From: Typhlomys cinereus
Taxonomy: Eukaryota; Chordata; Mammalia; Rodentia; Platacanthomyidae
Reading direction: 5' to 3'
Assembly: GCA_023101885.1 (NCBI GenBank)
Contig: JALPQD010000303.1
Location: forward strand, 2,786,786 to 2,850,785
DNA length: 64,000 bases
The notes beneath the pieces are model-generated. The model was not told where the DNA came from. It was given only the letters and a program-made list of their open reading frames with translations, and did no database searches. Within the stretch, counting starts at the first letter, position 1; each line of letters opens with the position of its first letter. Position numbers and translations under genes: made by a program. This document shows positions 44,850 to 55,260 of the stretch, one piece after another.

Positions 44850-45410
44850 ATTGTCTGCTCACAGTTCTTACTTCAGCTTGGCAGGAGAGTCCACGCCAAC
44901 ACCAAGGGCCAAAGGAACTGGACCACAGCATATCCACACATCCACAGAAACTGCCAAGGAAGAGACAATCCCTAGTTGTCAGACCAGCATGTCCAACCAA
45001 GTATATACCAACCTCCATCTTATTCATCTGCCCAGGACTAACTCCAACTACTGTGGGCTGGGCCTTTCTATCAATCAGACAATCTCCTGTAGACTTACTT
45101 AAGGGTTAACGAAAGTGCTAATTCTTTACAAAAGTGGGGAAGAGCTAGTCTTCAATTACAAGTTGACACCAGTAGTTATCTACCACATCACCTACAAAGG
45201 GTGAGACTAGGGCAGGTGAATAAAGTAGAGAGAGAGGTACCTATACCCTTCTGTGGATCTACGGCAAGTTCCCTTAGTTGATTAAGTATGAACTCTCCTA
45301 CCATCATAATGAATTGTAGCCTAGAACCATGAGCATGAATACTAAATCCTTTGTTCCCCTAAGTTGTTTGAGTCATGTATTTATCACACCAACTGCAGAG
45401 TAACTAGAAC
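44850..45410. repeat. LTR-like rodent repeats
   Basis: An inverted copy occupies about 44850-45170, and a direct tail fragment lies at 45320-45410 with AATACTAAATCCTTTGTTCCCC. Both resemble the element at 22640-23065. Confidence 0.45.
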
Positions 45411-46214
45411 ACCAAGAATGACCTTGAGCCGATGAGCCAAGTTGTACCACAGTTCTGGTCAACACCTTGATTGCAGCCTTATAAGTTAAGTAACAGGAAG
45501 CAGAAGACTCAGTTGAGTCATACCCAGACTCATTAAAAAAAAAAGTGAGGTAATTACTATGTGTTAGTTTTACCATCTTTATTGGAGTAATTTGTTTCAC
45601 AGTAATAGATAACTAATAGAAGCTCTTTTTGGTTCTGTATGAACACCCTGTGTCTTTCAGAACATAAGACGTTAAGAGTTTGCCTCCCAAGGAATATGCT
45701 GAATAATTTCCTAGGAATAAAATCATTGGATGTCAGGAATTACAAATATTCAGCATTACTGACAGTCAGAAACCATCAGATAAGGGTTACTGTGATCAGG
45801 CTGCATTGGTAGGGCTACAAGTAACATCTGACCTGGGGTTTTTAGAATTGAGGAGTCGACGGAAGGCCAGATAATGGTCAGTCCATGGGCAGACTGAGGG
45901 CACAGTTGGGGAGAACCTGATGACAGTATTTGAGGTTGAGGCTGAAAAAGGTTGGAGGGCACTGTGAAGGTGAATGTATTGGATCCATCTAAGCTAGGGC
46001 TGGAAGCCAGGCTGTCACGATGAACAAAACTCACTCTACCTAGCGATACCACCAATCTACTAAACAGTGGGACCCCAAAAATGAGACCTATCCTAGGTCC
46101 ATAGACTCCTTAATTTGAAGGTGCAGAGCTGGGAGGTAGAGGACAAGGGAGCAGAACTCACTGGTTTCAAAGATGTACCCAAGCCAGAAAGAGCAGGCAG
46201 GCACGGGAGAGAAA

Positions 46215-46855
46215 GTACAGCACCACCTTTAATGGGGCGGCTCGGTCCTGCATTCCCAGCACTTCCAGCAGCGCTCCATGCGGGGGAGGAAAAGGCCACT
46301 TCGCTTCCTGGCTAGTTCCACACCTATCCCTTCCTCTCCAGCTGCTGCGGTCTCCGGCTTTGAGAAGGGTCCCTGGTGAGCAGCCAGGAGGGGCAAGGGA
46401 ACCCCTCAGCTTCCGGAAGCAACTTCCCGCGTGGCCGAGGGCACGGAGACCTAGCCTGGATGGAGACGCAGCTGTCCTCTGAGCTGGGAAGGGACACGCT
46501 TCTAGGGGTGTGGAGCGAGGCAGAGGACCGTCTCCCCAGGCCCAGCGCCGGAAGCTCCAGGATGCTCGCGGCTTGGGAGATCACGCCGAGTTTCCGCACG
46601 TGATTTCTGGGCTGTGCACGGCGGCTCATTGCTCTGACCCGGATGGAGTGTAAGGAGGCGGCTCAGCCCTGGCCGCGGCTTGGAAGACTCCTATCTCAGT
46701 GATCCACACCCGCTCCAACCCTAGGTCACTGCCGCGCTGGAGGGGCGTGCCCGGCGCTGGCACTGCCCTCCCTGCTACGCCCCTGCCGGCCGACGGGTAA
46801 GGAGCGGCGCGGAAGCTGGCAGGTACCAGGCAGCCCGCGCGGTTGAGGCCGCCGC
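46215..46855 (-). other. SPEF1: SPEF1 3' untranslated region
   Basis: Extends from the SPEF1 stop to a minus-strand ATTAAA at 46233-46228. It is unusually GC-rich near 46350-46850. The length and end are inferred. Confidence 0.55.
46228..46233 (-). terminator. SPEF1: Candidate poly(A) signal of SPEF1 (ATTAAA)
   Basis: TTTAAT on the plus strand gives ATTAAA, the common variant hexamer. No AATAAA lies between it and the SPEF1 stop codon. Confidence 0.5.
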
Positions 46856-46963
46856 TCACCGCTGCTTGCGCTCCGCCTGCTGCAGCCTCCGGGACAGGTC
46901 GTCGATGCGCACGTTCTTGAGTTGGAGCAGGTGTTCCAGACGCCTCACCTTCATCTGCAGGAC
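46856..46963 (-). CDS. SPEF1: SPEF1 exon 7
   Basis: The acceptor is CGTGACACAG. Encodes VLQMKVRRLEHLLQLKNVRI to LQQAERKQR and TGA. The heptad pattern continues the coiled coil. Confidence 0.95.
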   Translation of the reverse strand, partial: VLQMKVRRLEHLLQLKNVRIDDLSRRLQQAERKQR

Positions 46964-49509
46964 CTGTGTCACGGCTTGCAGGTGTCAGTCAAGCCTGCGG
47001 CCCACTTCCCTGCTCTGATCTTGCCACTGAAGACCCCAAGCCATCCCCGCATCCCATCCCAACCCGGGCCTTCCAGTGCGCCCTCACCTGCACTGTCTCT
47101 TGAGAGGCCAGCAGTTCCTGTTCCTTTTCAGCGATCTGGAGGACGAAGCTTGGATCGTTTTGCGGCGCCTGGCTATACCCAGGAGGTCGGGGTGCCGGCG
47201 GTCGACCTCCCCTGTAGTAGGTAGCAGCTTAGCAGAGGCTTGAACCTCAGTCCCCATCTTCCCCCTTCAAGGGCTCAGGGACAGGCCTTCCCTCTTCAAC
47301 TTCTCCAGAGCCTTCCCTACCTTCTTAGGTGCAGCCAGCCAGTCCCTCCTGACACCTACCCCAAGTAAATTGCCAAGCCCGGTGAGGTCAGAACTCCCAG
47401 CTTTTTTACCTGAGCTGCCCTCCTCCCAGGGGATCTGAGGCACCTTCCACCAGGGCCTTCTGAGACACACCTGAAACAAAGTAAGTGGAAGAGTGACCTT
47501 GAGGGAGCCCATTTTCCTGACCCCCCCCCCCACTTCCCAAAGCGCCAGAAAGGACAGGAGGGAAGCCTTTGTGATAGGAGAAGGGGAAACCACCTTACCC
47601 ATATCCATGTAGCCACTGCCATCCTGATGATCCAGTTCCTGAAAGAACCCCCGTGTTCCACTGTGAGCTTGGGCTCTCCGCCTTTAAGAAGCCTCATGTT
47701 CCTTCCGCTGTTCCCCCAGGCCAGAACTCTTAGCCAGGCACCTCTCCCTCCCACTCATCTCCAAGGCAGGACTCTCCACTGTCTGCAACCCCCCTCCCTC
47801 GCACCCCTGCCGTCTGCAGCCCAGCGGCACCTGCATGGAGCCAGGGCGCTGCTTCTTGCGTCTCTGCAGCTCCTCCAGGCGCTGCCTCAGTGGGATGAGC
47901 ACCAATTCCACCACGCCGGGAGAGCACTGTGCGATTTTATGCATCACGTCATCTGGGACGGAGAAGTTCAGCTTGTTCAGCACCTTCCTATAAGGTAAAC
48001 ACGGGTAGGATGGACTGGGTTTTATGGGGGAATGAAGGAAGAGCAAAGGGGAAGAAAAGGAGATAACCCTGGGGGAGTGGAAGTCCACCCCTCTTGAGTG
48101 TCCTGAGATTGCTTTGTTCCCATTCCAATGAGAGGTCCTATATGGATGTTTTTACATGTATTCTATGTTGTTCTCTCCACTCCTAATCCCCTCACACAAT
48201 GCATACTCTCCCAGCATAGTCCCAGTCTAGACATCAACACCACAGCAGATTTTGTTCTTGTTTTTGGTCTGTTTTGTTTTGCTTTGCTAGGGATCGACTC
48301 AGCACGTGCTAGACAAGCATTCTGCTGGTGAACCACATCCTCAGCCAACATCATAAGAGGCAAAAAGGGCTGGCATAGCTGGCAAAAGGGCTGTAAAGTC
48401 CCCCTTCTGCTCCCAGTTATCCTGCTACCTGTTCAGGTGGCCCCAGTTGCTGAGCTTCTGCTGAAGAGAGTTGGCAGGTACATAATTGTGCATCTCCACC
48501 ATCTTGGGGAAGTAATATTTGATGACCTCTGCAACCAGGACTGAGAGAATAGGTGTGGGAACAGACATGAAAGGCAGGGGGATGAATAAAGGAGGGGGGA
48601 TGAGTAAAGAGATGAGTAGGGCAGGAGAAGTCACAGAGTGGAGAGATAAAGATACCGGAAGGAGAGGGGTGGTAGGAAGGAAGACAAAGACAAATCAACA
48701 ATCAGATAGATCCCTTATAACTCCATCCATTCCCATTAGCTCAGAGCACAGAAAAACAGAGTCTCCAAGAGAGTCCTTCAGAAGACTGCAGTCTCATCTT
48801 AGGAATCCACATAGATACAAACGGGCAAACACCAAAATCCCAGGGGAGCTGCAGATTCACAGAAACAGAGAGAAAGAACAAGATCTTTCTACAGGTCTAG
48901 GTATATATCTCAGTAAGTAAAGTGCATGCCTAGCATGCACAAAGCCCTATGCTCAAGATAAAAGGATGCATAAAAAGATGTGGTAGCACATGCCTCATGC
49001 CTATAATTGAGATGGATGAGAAGTTCCAGGTTATTCTCATCTACATAGTGGGTTGTAAGCTAGCTAAATTCTGCCTTTAAAAAATTCTTTTAGAGTTGGC
49101 TGTGGTGATAAATGCTTGTAATCCCAGAACTTGGGAGGCTGAGGCAATAAAATAGTGAGTTCTGGGCAACATAGCAAGGCCCTGTATAGATGTACACATA
49201 GAACAAAATGTGTAGATATGCAATACAAACATATGCTAGACATATACACAGAGAACAACACATATACATAGTCTCCTTGATTACGCATGTATTTGAAACA
49301 CAGAAATTCTGTCTACAGAAATACATACTTGTGACATTGAAGTCCTAGGAGACTTTCCTGAAACACAGACACACTATTACAAAAAATTACATATACATTC
49401 ACAACAGAACATGTCTACATACAGGAACACACTCAAAAAACAGATTATGTAGAACACAGCAATTCACAAATACTCAGATCTACCTCTTAGTCCATAAAGT
49501 TTCTGGAGA

Positions 49510-49549
<40 letters not shown>

Positions 49550-49842
49550 CACACACACACGGACATGTTCACACAAGTGCGCATACTTCCACAACTGAAG
49601 ACCCAGAATGAAGATCCCACCCCTCTCTGCACATCCCATATGCACACAAAAGGAAAACGATAGCAGACACATCTATCAGAGGATTCCCTTATAGATGCAT
49701 AAAGACAGAACATTTTAAAGCTCACAGGCACACCTCCATCGCTGAAGTCCCGGGAGAGATTTCTCTTGGGCCGGGACAGAGGGATGTTGTCTACCCACAG
49801 GTACAGCTGGTGCAGCGCCTCCTCGTCTACGCTGCTTGCCAT
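46856..49842 (-). CDS. SPEF1: SPEF1 (CLAMP), ciliary microtubule-binding protein
   Basis: Encodes 236 residues, equal to human SPEF1. Exons in transcript order: 49842-49734, 48540-48429, 47987-47831, 47638-47599, 47470-47410, 47211-47088 and 46963-46856 (stop TGA). Junctions are GT-AG with matching phases. Residues about 6-115 form a calponin-homology domain (LHQLYLWVDNIPLSRPKRNL, VAEVIKYYFPKMVEMHNYVP, NWGHLNRKVLNKLNFSVP). A Pro-rich linker (GRPPAPRPPGY) leads to a C-terminal coiled coil, about 175-236, ending QQAERKQR. From family knowledge, SPEF1 binds and bundles microtubules and is needed for the central pair of motile 9+2 axonemes; it also acts at epithelial junctions. An X-box and a ZNF143-type site upstream fit ciliary control. 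Confidence 0.96.
47088..47211 (-). CDS. SPEF1: SPEF1 exon 6
   Basis: The acceptor is CTACTACAG and the donor GTGAGG. Encodes the Pro-rich GGRPPAPRPPGYSQAPQNDP and the start of the coiled coil, QIAEKEQELLASQETVQ. Confidence 0.95.
47410..47470 (-). CDS. SPEF1: SPEF1 exon 5
   Basis: The acceptor is CTTTGTTTCAG and the donor GTAAAA. Encodes the linker GVSQKALVEGASDPLGGGQL. Confidence 0.92.
47599..47638 (-). CDS. SPEF1: SPEF1 exon 4 (40 nt)
   Basis: A 40-base exon with acceptor TTCTTTCAG and donor GTAAGG, encoding ELDHQDGSGYMDM plus one base. The size is typical of this linker exon. Confidence 0.92.
47831..47987 (-). CDS. SPEF1: SPEF1 exon 3
   Basis: The acceptor is TACCTTATAG and the donor GTGCCG. 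Encodes RKVLNKLNFSVPDDVMHKIA to KKQRPGSMQ, finishing the CH domain with a basic helix. Confidence 0.95.
48429..48540 (-). CDS. SPEF1: SPEF1 exon 2
   Basis: The acceptor is ATTCTCTCAG and the donor GTAGCA. Encodes VLVAEVIKYYFPKMVEMHNY to LSNWGHLN, the core of the CH domain. Confidence 0.95.
48895..49190. repeat. ID-like and B1-like SINEs in SPEF1 intron 1
   Basis: An ID-like piece near 48895-48965 (TATATCTCAGTAAGTAAAGTGC) is followed by B1-like segments near 48965-49080 and 49085-49190 (CTTGTAATCCCAGAACTTGG). Confidence 0.7.
49506..49561. repeat. (CA)n microsatellite
   Basis: A nearly pure alternating CA tract interrupted by single G bases, in SPEF1 intron 1. Confidence 0.95.
49734..49842 (-). 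CDS. SPEF1: SPEF1 exon 1 (coding part)
   Basis: The ATG at 49842-49840 gives MASSVDEEALHQLYLWVDNI to SRDFSDG. The donor is GTGTGC. It leaves in phase 1. Confidence 0.95.
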
Positions 49843-49859
49843 GGACTCCCCCTGCAGTC

Positions 49860-50065
49860 AGGCCGTTCCAGACGTAGTCCAATCGCAGCCTCAGGACCCC
49901 TCAAGGCCTCCTCTCTGGCCGCCGAAGGCGTTCAGATTTACGTTTATCTCCCTAACTCCACGGATCCAAGTCCCAGCTGGGAGAAGCCATATTGTTTGTT
50001 GAAACCATGGCAACTATCGCCTGCTTGCCTACGAACAAAGTCTTCTGGGAATTGTAGTTTTCCGT
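49860..50065 (-). promoter_or_regulatory. SPEF1: SPEF1 promoter region with X-box and ZNF143-type site
   Basis: Lies just upstream of the SPEF1 start codon. On the minus strand ACTACAATTCCCAGAA (50058-50043) matches the ZNF143/THAP11-type consensus, and GTTGCCATGGTTTC (50014-50001) fits an RFX X-box with a perfect first half-site. A CCAAT lies at 49879-49883 on the plus strand. The transcription start is not determined. Confidence 0.7.
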
Positions 50066-50444
50066 GTTACCATTCTTTGGGCACCAGCTTTGAAAAAGCA
50101 ATTAGGTGACTTTTCTCAGGAAGGCATCACCTATGTGCCCACACCACAATCTGACAAGTCACTGATCCACTCTAGGCTTTGCAAAAACTAACCAAGCCCC
50201 CAAAGCCATCTTCTTTTGTGCCATTTGTCAGGATAAAGGTAACATCTCCATGTCCAACTTTAGGGGCCCACTGCTAAACTGCTGCTCATCCAGTCTGTGT
50301 GATAAGATATGATGTGTAACTGCTTCCTTACTACCTCCCTCCCCAAAATCTTGCCTCTCCCCCATCACTGGCACTTCCCCAGCAGTGTATCCTGGTGGGG
50401 ACATTTAATAAACAACTCATATTCCTAGGGTCCAAGGCCAGTTG

Positions 50445-50590
50445 TTTGAGCCAGCTATTTAATCCTTAACCCAGTTTCCTCCTTTGTAAAACGGGCATTT
50501 CTCACCTCCTTGTCCTAATGGGATATTGGGAAAGAAATGTACAAAATGGAAAAAAGTTATGAAAGACTTGCCTAAGAACTGAGAAAAATG
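50445..50590 (+). repeat. MIR-like ancient SINE fragment
   Basis: CTTAACCCAGTTTCCTCCTT followed by TGTAAAACGGGC is the conserved MIR core pattern, diverged as expected for its age. Confidence 0.65.
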
Positions 50591-50799
50591 GGAATCAATT
50601 ATAAGCCTAAAAACAAGAGCTGTACATCCCTCATTTCCCTCTAAAGAACTATTCTACCATGGATTAGAAATAGATTTCAGTAACCAAACCCATTTTTAAA
50701 TAGCACTATGCTCACGAGAGTACAGGTCTCTTCTGAGTGAAGTAGAGTAAGCAGTAAAAGGATACTTCAAGAGTCAGCTTGGGGAGAAAATTTACTTCC

Positions 50800-50950
50800 A
50801 CCGTGGACTACTAATGTGACTTTGGGCACATCGCTGAATCTCTCTTGCCTGTTTGTCATGGTTCTCCCTGCCCCCTTGAAGTTTTGTGTGCATCTAGGTG
50901 TTTAGTGCCTGGCACATAGCAAGGGCTCTATCAGCTTCAGCTTGTTATTA
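50800..50950 (+). repeat. MIR-like ancient SINE fragment
   Basis: TGTGACTTTGGGCACATCGC near the start and GTGCCTGGCACATAGCAAGG near the end match MIR landmarks in the right order and spacing. Confidence 0.65.
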
Positions 50951-52149
50951 TTGAGATCCCAGTTCCAGCAAGAGGTCTTCTTGTTGAAAGGAGGCAGATG
51001 GAAGGGATTTGCCTAAGGAGTTGAGGTGAGGGACATGGATTGGCCAGAGCGTAGGAGGCCATTGCTGACTCCTCCTTATCCAAGAGCAGGCTCAGGGTAA
51101 AAGCTGGACTTTGTATCCCCTTCCTCCTGATTAGAGGAAGGGGTGATGCCAAGTGGAATCCCAATGCTTTTTTCTGTTAAAAACCTTCAAGACCTGGAAC
51201 TGATCCTCTAGGGTCAAAAATATAAAAGACCAAGAGTGAAAGTTATCTCAAGTCATATAAGTGGTCTTTCCTTTCTGGGAGGAACCATACCTAGAGAGAC
51301 AAGGGATAGAGGATAACTTGGATATCTTCCACCCCTTTAATGTTCCAAGGTGAGGAGAATCTGATGGCCAGGGGATACTGAGAAGCCATAAAAGTGATGC
51401 CAACCAGGGTGGGAAAAAATGGCTTGGGGCTCAGAGCTGCTAGCCCGGCTTGGACTGGAACTACTAGGACTTAAGAGCCTCAGTGAGGGTCATGAAGGCA
51501 GGGACGGAGACCTGAAAGAAGGGTAAGACCAGCAAAGGGGGTGTGAGGATCTTTGGACTGGGGGGAGGGAGTTCTGGAAGTTTCTGCACAGGGAGTTACC
51601 AGCTCATTCATGGTTTCTTGGGGATGCAGTCTATTCCCAGTAATTTCACCTTCCTCATACTACTGCTCTTCGAGGGCAGCCACCAGACTTGGAATGCCAT
51701 CACTAAAGGGTCTGAAGAGCTCTCTTAAGGCACCAAAGGTAAATCAAGGGTTCCCTGTACAACCCTTCCAATACTCTTTTTGTCTTAGTTCCACTCATGA
51801 TTTTCTTTAACTAGCTTTGCTGGACAGTTAGGTGCATATTGCTGACTCCCTCTCTACTGCCTGCTGAGGGATCCAAGCTTCTCTTTAACCCCAAAGCAGT
51901 GCAAGGCTAGGGTTCCTCCAGTCTACTCCTAGATGGGTACACTGAAGACCCTCCCTCCCTCCCCAAGCCTCCATAATATTTAGAGGTGGGTGATGATGGC
52001 TCCTTCTGTCCCTCACCACCCTCTCGACCCTTACTTCCATCTCCCACCAGAGCAAGGTCCAAAGGGAACCCAGAAAGAATATGTACCCCAAGACAGACGC
52101 AAGCCCAGACCATGAAGGATGCACCCTTGGCTGTTAAAATGTTCACTCC

Positions 52150-52898
52150 ACGAAAGGAGAGTGGACAGATTTATTGAATTCAAACTGGGAAGGGAGCAGC
52201 TGGACGACTGGACTCTGGGCCCAGCCCCAGGCCCCTCTGCCCAGGATGCGGCCCTGCCAGAGAGGAACGAGGCGCAAGGCCTCCAGCTGCACATAACGGA
52301 GGTGCCCAGTCACTCCCTTGGAGGATCTCTTGGAAACCTCCAATCTGGAAAGAAAACCAAGGGCCAAAGTCACATGGACTGGGCCAGTGAACAGGATTAG
52401 GGAGGAGGGAAGCGGCAGAGGCAGGCTCCGGAACCTGCCTTAAGTTAGACTGTGCTTTTCGAGGCAGCTCAGGAGCATGGGAGCAGGGCTGCCAATCTTG
52501 TGGGGGTCTAAGCTGAATCTTCCTTCCTCTGCAGCCCTTCTCAGAATGGCTTTGGGATCCCCCCCACCAAAGATCTGGTTGGATGGCAGGGGGGCAGGCA
52601 CTCTCCGGCCAGGAGCTTCCAGGACCCAACCCTGGCTGCTGCTGTGGTCTAGTCCACTGATGGCATGGTGTGGTAGCACCGGACAGCTCCCCACCGACCC
52701 AGTGCTCTGAGCCCAGGGGCTAATGGGGAGGAAAGAGGATTCTGAGAAAGAGGCAATAGCAGGCAGTGAGGCACCTCAATCCCTGGGCCCATCTCAAGAC
52801 TTGGGGTTCTCCCCCAATTTCTCCATCTCTAGCCCAGAGTTCTCTGCCCTAGGCTGGTGCTGCCTGTCTGAGTTGGAGCATGGTTATATGCCCATGGC
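52150..52898 (-). other. CENPB: CENPB 3' untranslated region
   Basis: From the CENPB stop to just past a minus-strand AATAAA at 52175-52170. With the coding region this gives a transcript of roughly 2.8 kb, in line with a single-exon CENPB message. Confidence 0.7.
52170..52175 (-). terminator. CENPB: Poly(A) signal of CENPB
   Basis: TTTATT on the plus strand (AATAAA on the minus), in the context GACAGATTTATTGAATTC. It is the first canonical hexamer I found after the CENPB stop codon. Confidence 0.7.
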
Positions 52899-53443
52899 TC
52901 AGCTTTGATGTCCAAGACCCCGAACTCCTGCCTGCCTGGCATGGTTCTTCCTAGTCACGTGGACTAGATCATGCTCCAAGTGCAGGATGTGACTCTGTAC
53001 TCGGTCGTCAATAGGGAAGGAAGTCAGGTACCTCTTGACCATGGCAAAGTAGGCCATAGCCTCCCCAAAGCTGGGTACAGGCACCTCATCACCATCCTCC
53101 TCCTCATCTTCATCATCATCTTCATCCTCCTCTTCATCTTCCTCCTCCTCTTCATCACTATCTGAGTCAGAGTCCTCCCCACCTTCAAGGAAATGGAGGG
53201 TAGGGCATTGGGCCTCCTCCTGGGCACTATAACCTCCAAAGCTGCCACTGGCCTCCACTACTCCCTGGGCCCAGTCCTCGGCCTCTAAACCTTCAGAGGA
53301 GCTCTCTTCCTCCTCCTCCTCCTCATCATCATCACTGTCATCAACTTCACCCTCCTCCTCTACTTCTTCCTCCTCTTCCAACTCCTCTCCTTCCCCACCC
53401 TCTTCTTCCTCCCCTTCTTCCTCTTCCTCCTCTTCCCCTTCAC

Positions 53444-53474
<31 letters not shown>

Positions 53475-54722
53475 TTCTTCCTCCTCTTCCTCCTCCTCTT
53501 CTTCCTCTCCTTCACTCTTGAGGGAAGTGGTGATGGTGGCATTAGGACCACCCCCAAAACCCGCCTCCCGGAAGCAGGTGGCTATGTCCGCAGGCTCCAC
53601 CGCCTGCCACGCCGCGGCCACGAAGTGCAGAGCCTCCACTAGGCCCAGCTGCAGGCCCGAGCGATCCTGGCCCTCCAGTGCTGCCATGGCTTTGAGCAAC
53701 ATGGCCTGGCGGTAGTGGCCCTTCACCTGTTGGACCACTCCCCTCTCCAACGGATGCACGGTGCCCGGAGGGAAGAAGGCTAGTTGCACGTGCCGCAGGC
53801 CTGAGGTGTCCAAAGACTGGGCAGCCAAGCGGCCAGCCAGCAGCAGGACCCGACGAGACTCTGCAGCCATTCGGGTGTCCAGGGCCTTCAAGTACTTGGC
53901 CAAAGCCTGGGTGGTGACACCACCCTTTGAGTTGGCGGTATAATCGCAGGGCAGGCCACCTTGGCTTGCACGGGGCTTAGCGGATTTGCCTGCCACCAGC
54001 GGGGGCAGCTTTTCACTGCCATCGGCGTTGGCACATAGCAAGACGCTCAGGCGCTGGGTAGCTTGGCGCGCCCTTCCATCACCTCCACACAGCCCTGTGG
54101 CCTGGTCTGGCAGGAAGTCGTACCATAGACTGGTCTCGGTGGCGCTGAACACGTCCTGCGAGGCGTAGCCCTCTGCCACCGACGGCGGCTGCTCCTCACG
54201 CGTGCGCCATCCCGGTGTACTCCCGCCGCTGCCTTCCGAGGGCACCGCGGCCGGACTGGCAGGTGCTGCCGGCGTCCGGGGAGCTGCGCTTCGCCCCCGG
54301 GAGCGGGTCACGCCGCTGCAGGACACCACACCGTGGCGCCTACGGAAGCGATCCAACCAGCCGTTGGAAGCGGTAAAGTCGTCCATGCCCAGCTCCTCCG
54401 CTATTCGCAGCGCCTTCTCTTTCAGAATGATGCCCTTGACCGGCAGGCCGGCGGCGCGGATCTGCTGGAACCAGGCGATGAGCAGCCCCTCCAGCTTGTC
54501 GTAGGGGGACAGCTTGTTGGTCTTGCGGCAGGTGGAGGCCACACCGTACTTGCGCTCCGACGCCAGGATGGCGCGCTTGTTCTTCAGGATGGTGCTCAGC
54601 GTGGACGGCGGGATGTTGAAGCGCCGCGCGATCTCGCCCTTGCGCAGGTCCGGATTCTCTTCCACCTCCTGGATGATCCGCGACTTCTCCCGGAACGTCA
54701 GCTGCCGCCGCTTGGGGCCCAT
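52899..54722 (-). CDS. CENPB: CENPB, centromere protein B (single exon)
   Basis: An intronless frame of 607 residues starting MGPKRRQLTFREKSRIIQEV and ending ARQAGVRGLGHQS; human and mouse CENP-B have 599. Residues 1-125 form the double helix-turn-helix DNA-binding domain that reads the 17-bp CENP-B box. About 147-390 is the decayed DDE domain of its pogo/Tigger-like transposase ancestor. From about 404 a long Glu/Asp-rich region follows, with a run of about 21 glutamates. The last 60 residues (VPVPSFGEAMAYFAMVKRYL onward) are the dimerisation domain. After Met removal the Gly-Pro-Lys N-terminus is the known alpha-N-trimethylation target. The start is the first ATG in the frame: upstream the frame is open to about 54890 but has no ATG. 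From family knowledge, it binds centromeric satellite DNA in the nucleus and stabilises CENP-A chromatin. Confidence 0.98.
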
Positions 54723-55260
54723 CCCGGCGCGCCCTCCGCCCCGGGGCCCGGCACCACCGCCGCCGCCCCGGGGCGGGGGGCCCGGGCCCACGGCGGGGGG
54801 CACCTGGTGGCCTGTCCCGCGCGCCCCGCCCGAGACAAAGCGGCTCGCGGAGCGGCGGGCGGGGCGCCGACCCGGCCGGGCCGGGGGCACCTCCCCGGGC
54901 GGCGCCGGAAGGCGGACGGCGGGCAGCGGGCGCGGGACAGGGCGGGCGGCGCGGGCGGAAGGCAGGAAGTGCCGCGGCGCGGGGAGCTGGGAGCGCGGCG
55001 AGCGGGGCGGAGCGGGCGGAGCGGGATCTCGCGGGAAGCGCGGGGACGCCCGGCACCGCCTCCCGGTCCTCCGCCTCCACCCCCTTCCCGCTGCCGGGGA
55101 CCTGCCACCGGGGGCGCTGCGGCCTTCGGGACCGGCCAGTGGCCGGCGACCGGCGACCTGCGGACAGCGGCGCTCGCGGGTTCGCTGCGAGGACCGCGGT
55201 TTGCAGCTGGAGAGGGTCGCCCCTCGCTGGATTTTCTTCTGGAAGGTAAAACGAACGACG
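54200..55260. promoter_or_regulatory. CENPB: CpG island and promoter of CENPB
   Basis: GC- and CpG-dense sequence covers the 5' coding half and about 540 bp upstream. Several GC-box-like runs (GGGGCGG) and a TCTCGCGGGAA stretch near 55027-55037, which resembles both an E2F half-site and the TCTCGCG core motif, lie upstream. The transcription start is probably within 54850-55050. Long antisense and out-of-frame ORFs here are composition artefacts. Confidence 0.65.

Larger units (their letters stand above)
34380..46215. other. Intergenic region between C20orf27 and SPEF1
   Basis: About 12 kb without a gene I can support. It holds older B2-like SINEs (34385-34640 inverted, 35775-35998 direct), young SINEs (36021, 37466, 39339, 43213), a minus-strand ERV remnant (36698 to at least 38400), LTR-like repeats near 39990-40110, 40390-40750 and 44850-45410, an ancient repeat near 42225-42700, and B1/B3/ID-like SINEs at 41060-42000 and 43770-44575. 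Confidence 0.65.
50066..52149. other. Intergenic region between SPEF1 and CENPB
   Basis: About 2 kb with no gene supported. Two ancient MIR-type SINE fragments are visible, near 50445-50590 and 50800-50950. The rest, including 50960-52149, shows nothing I recognise. Confidence 0.6.
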
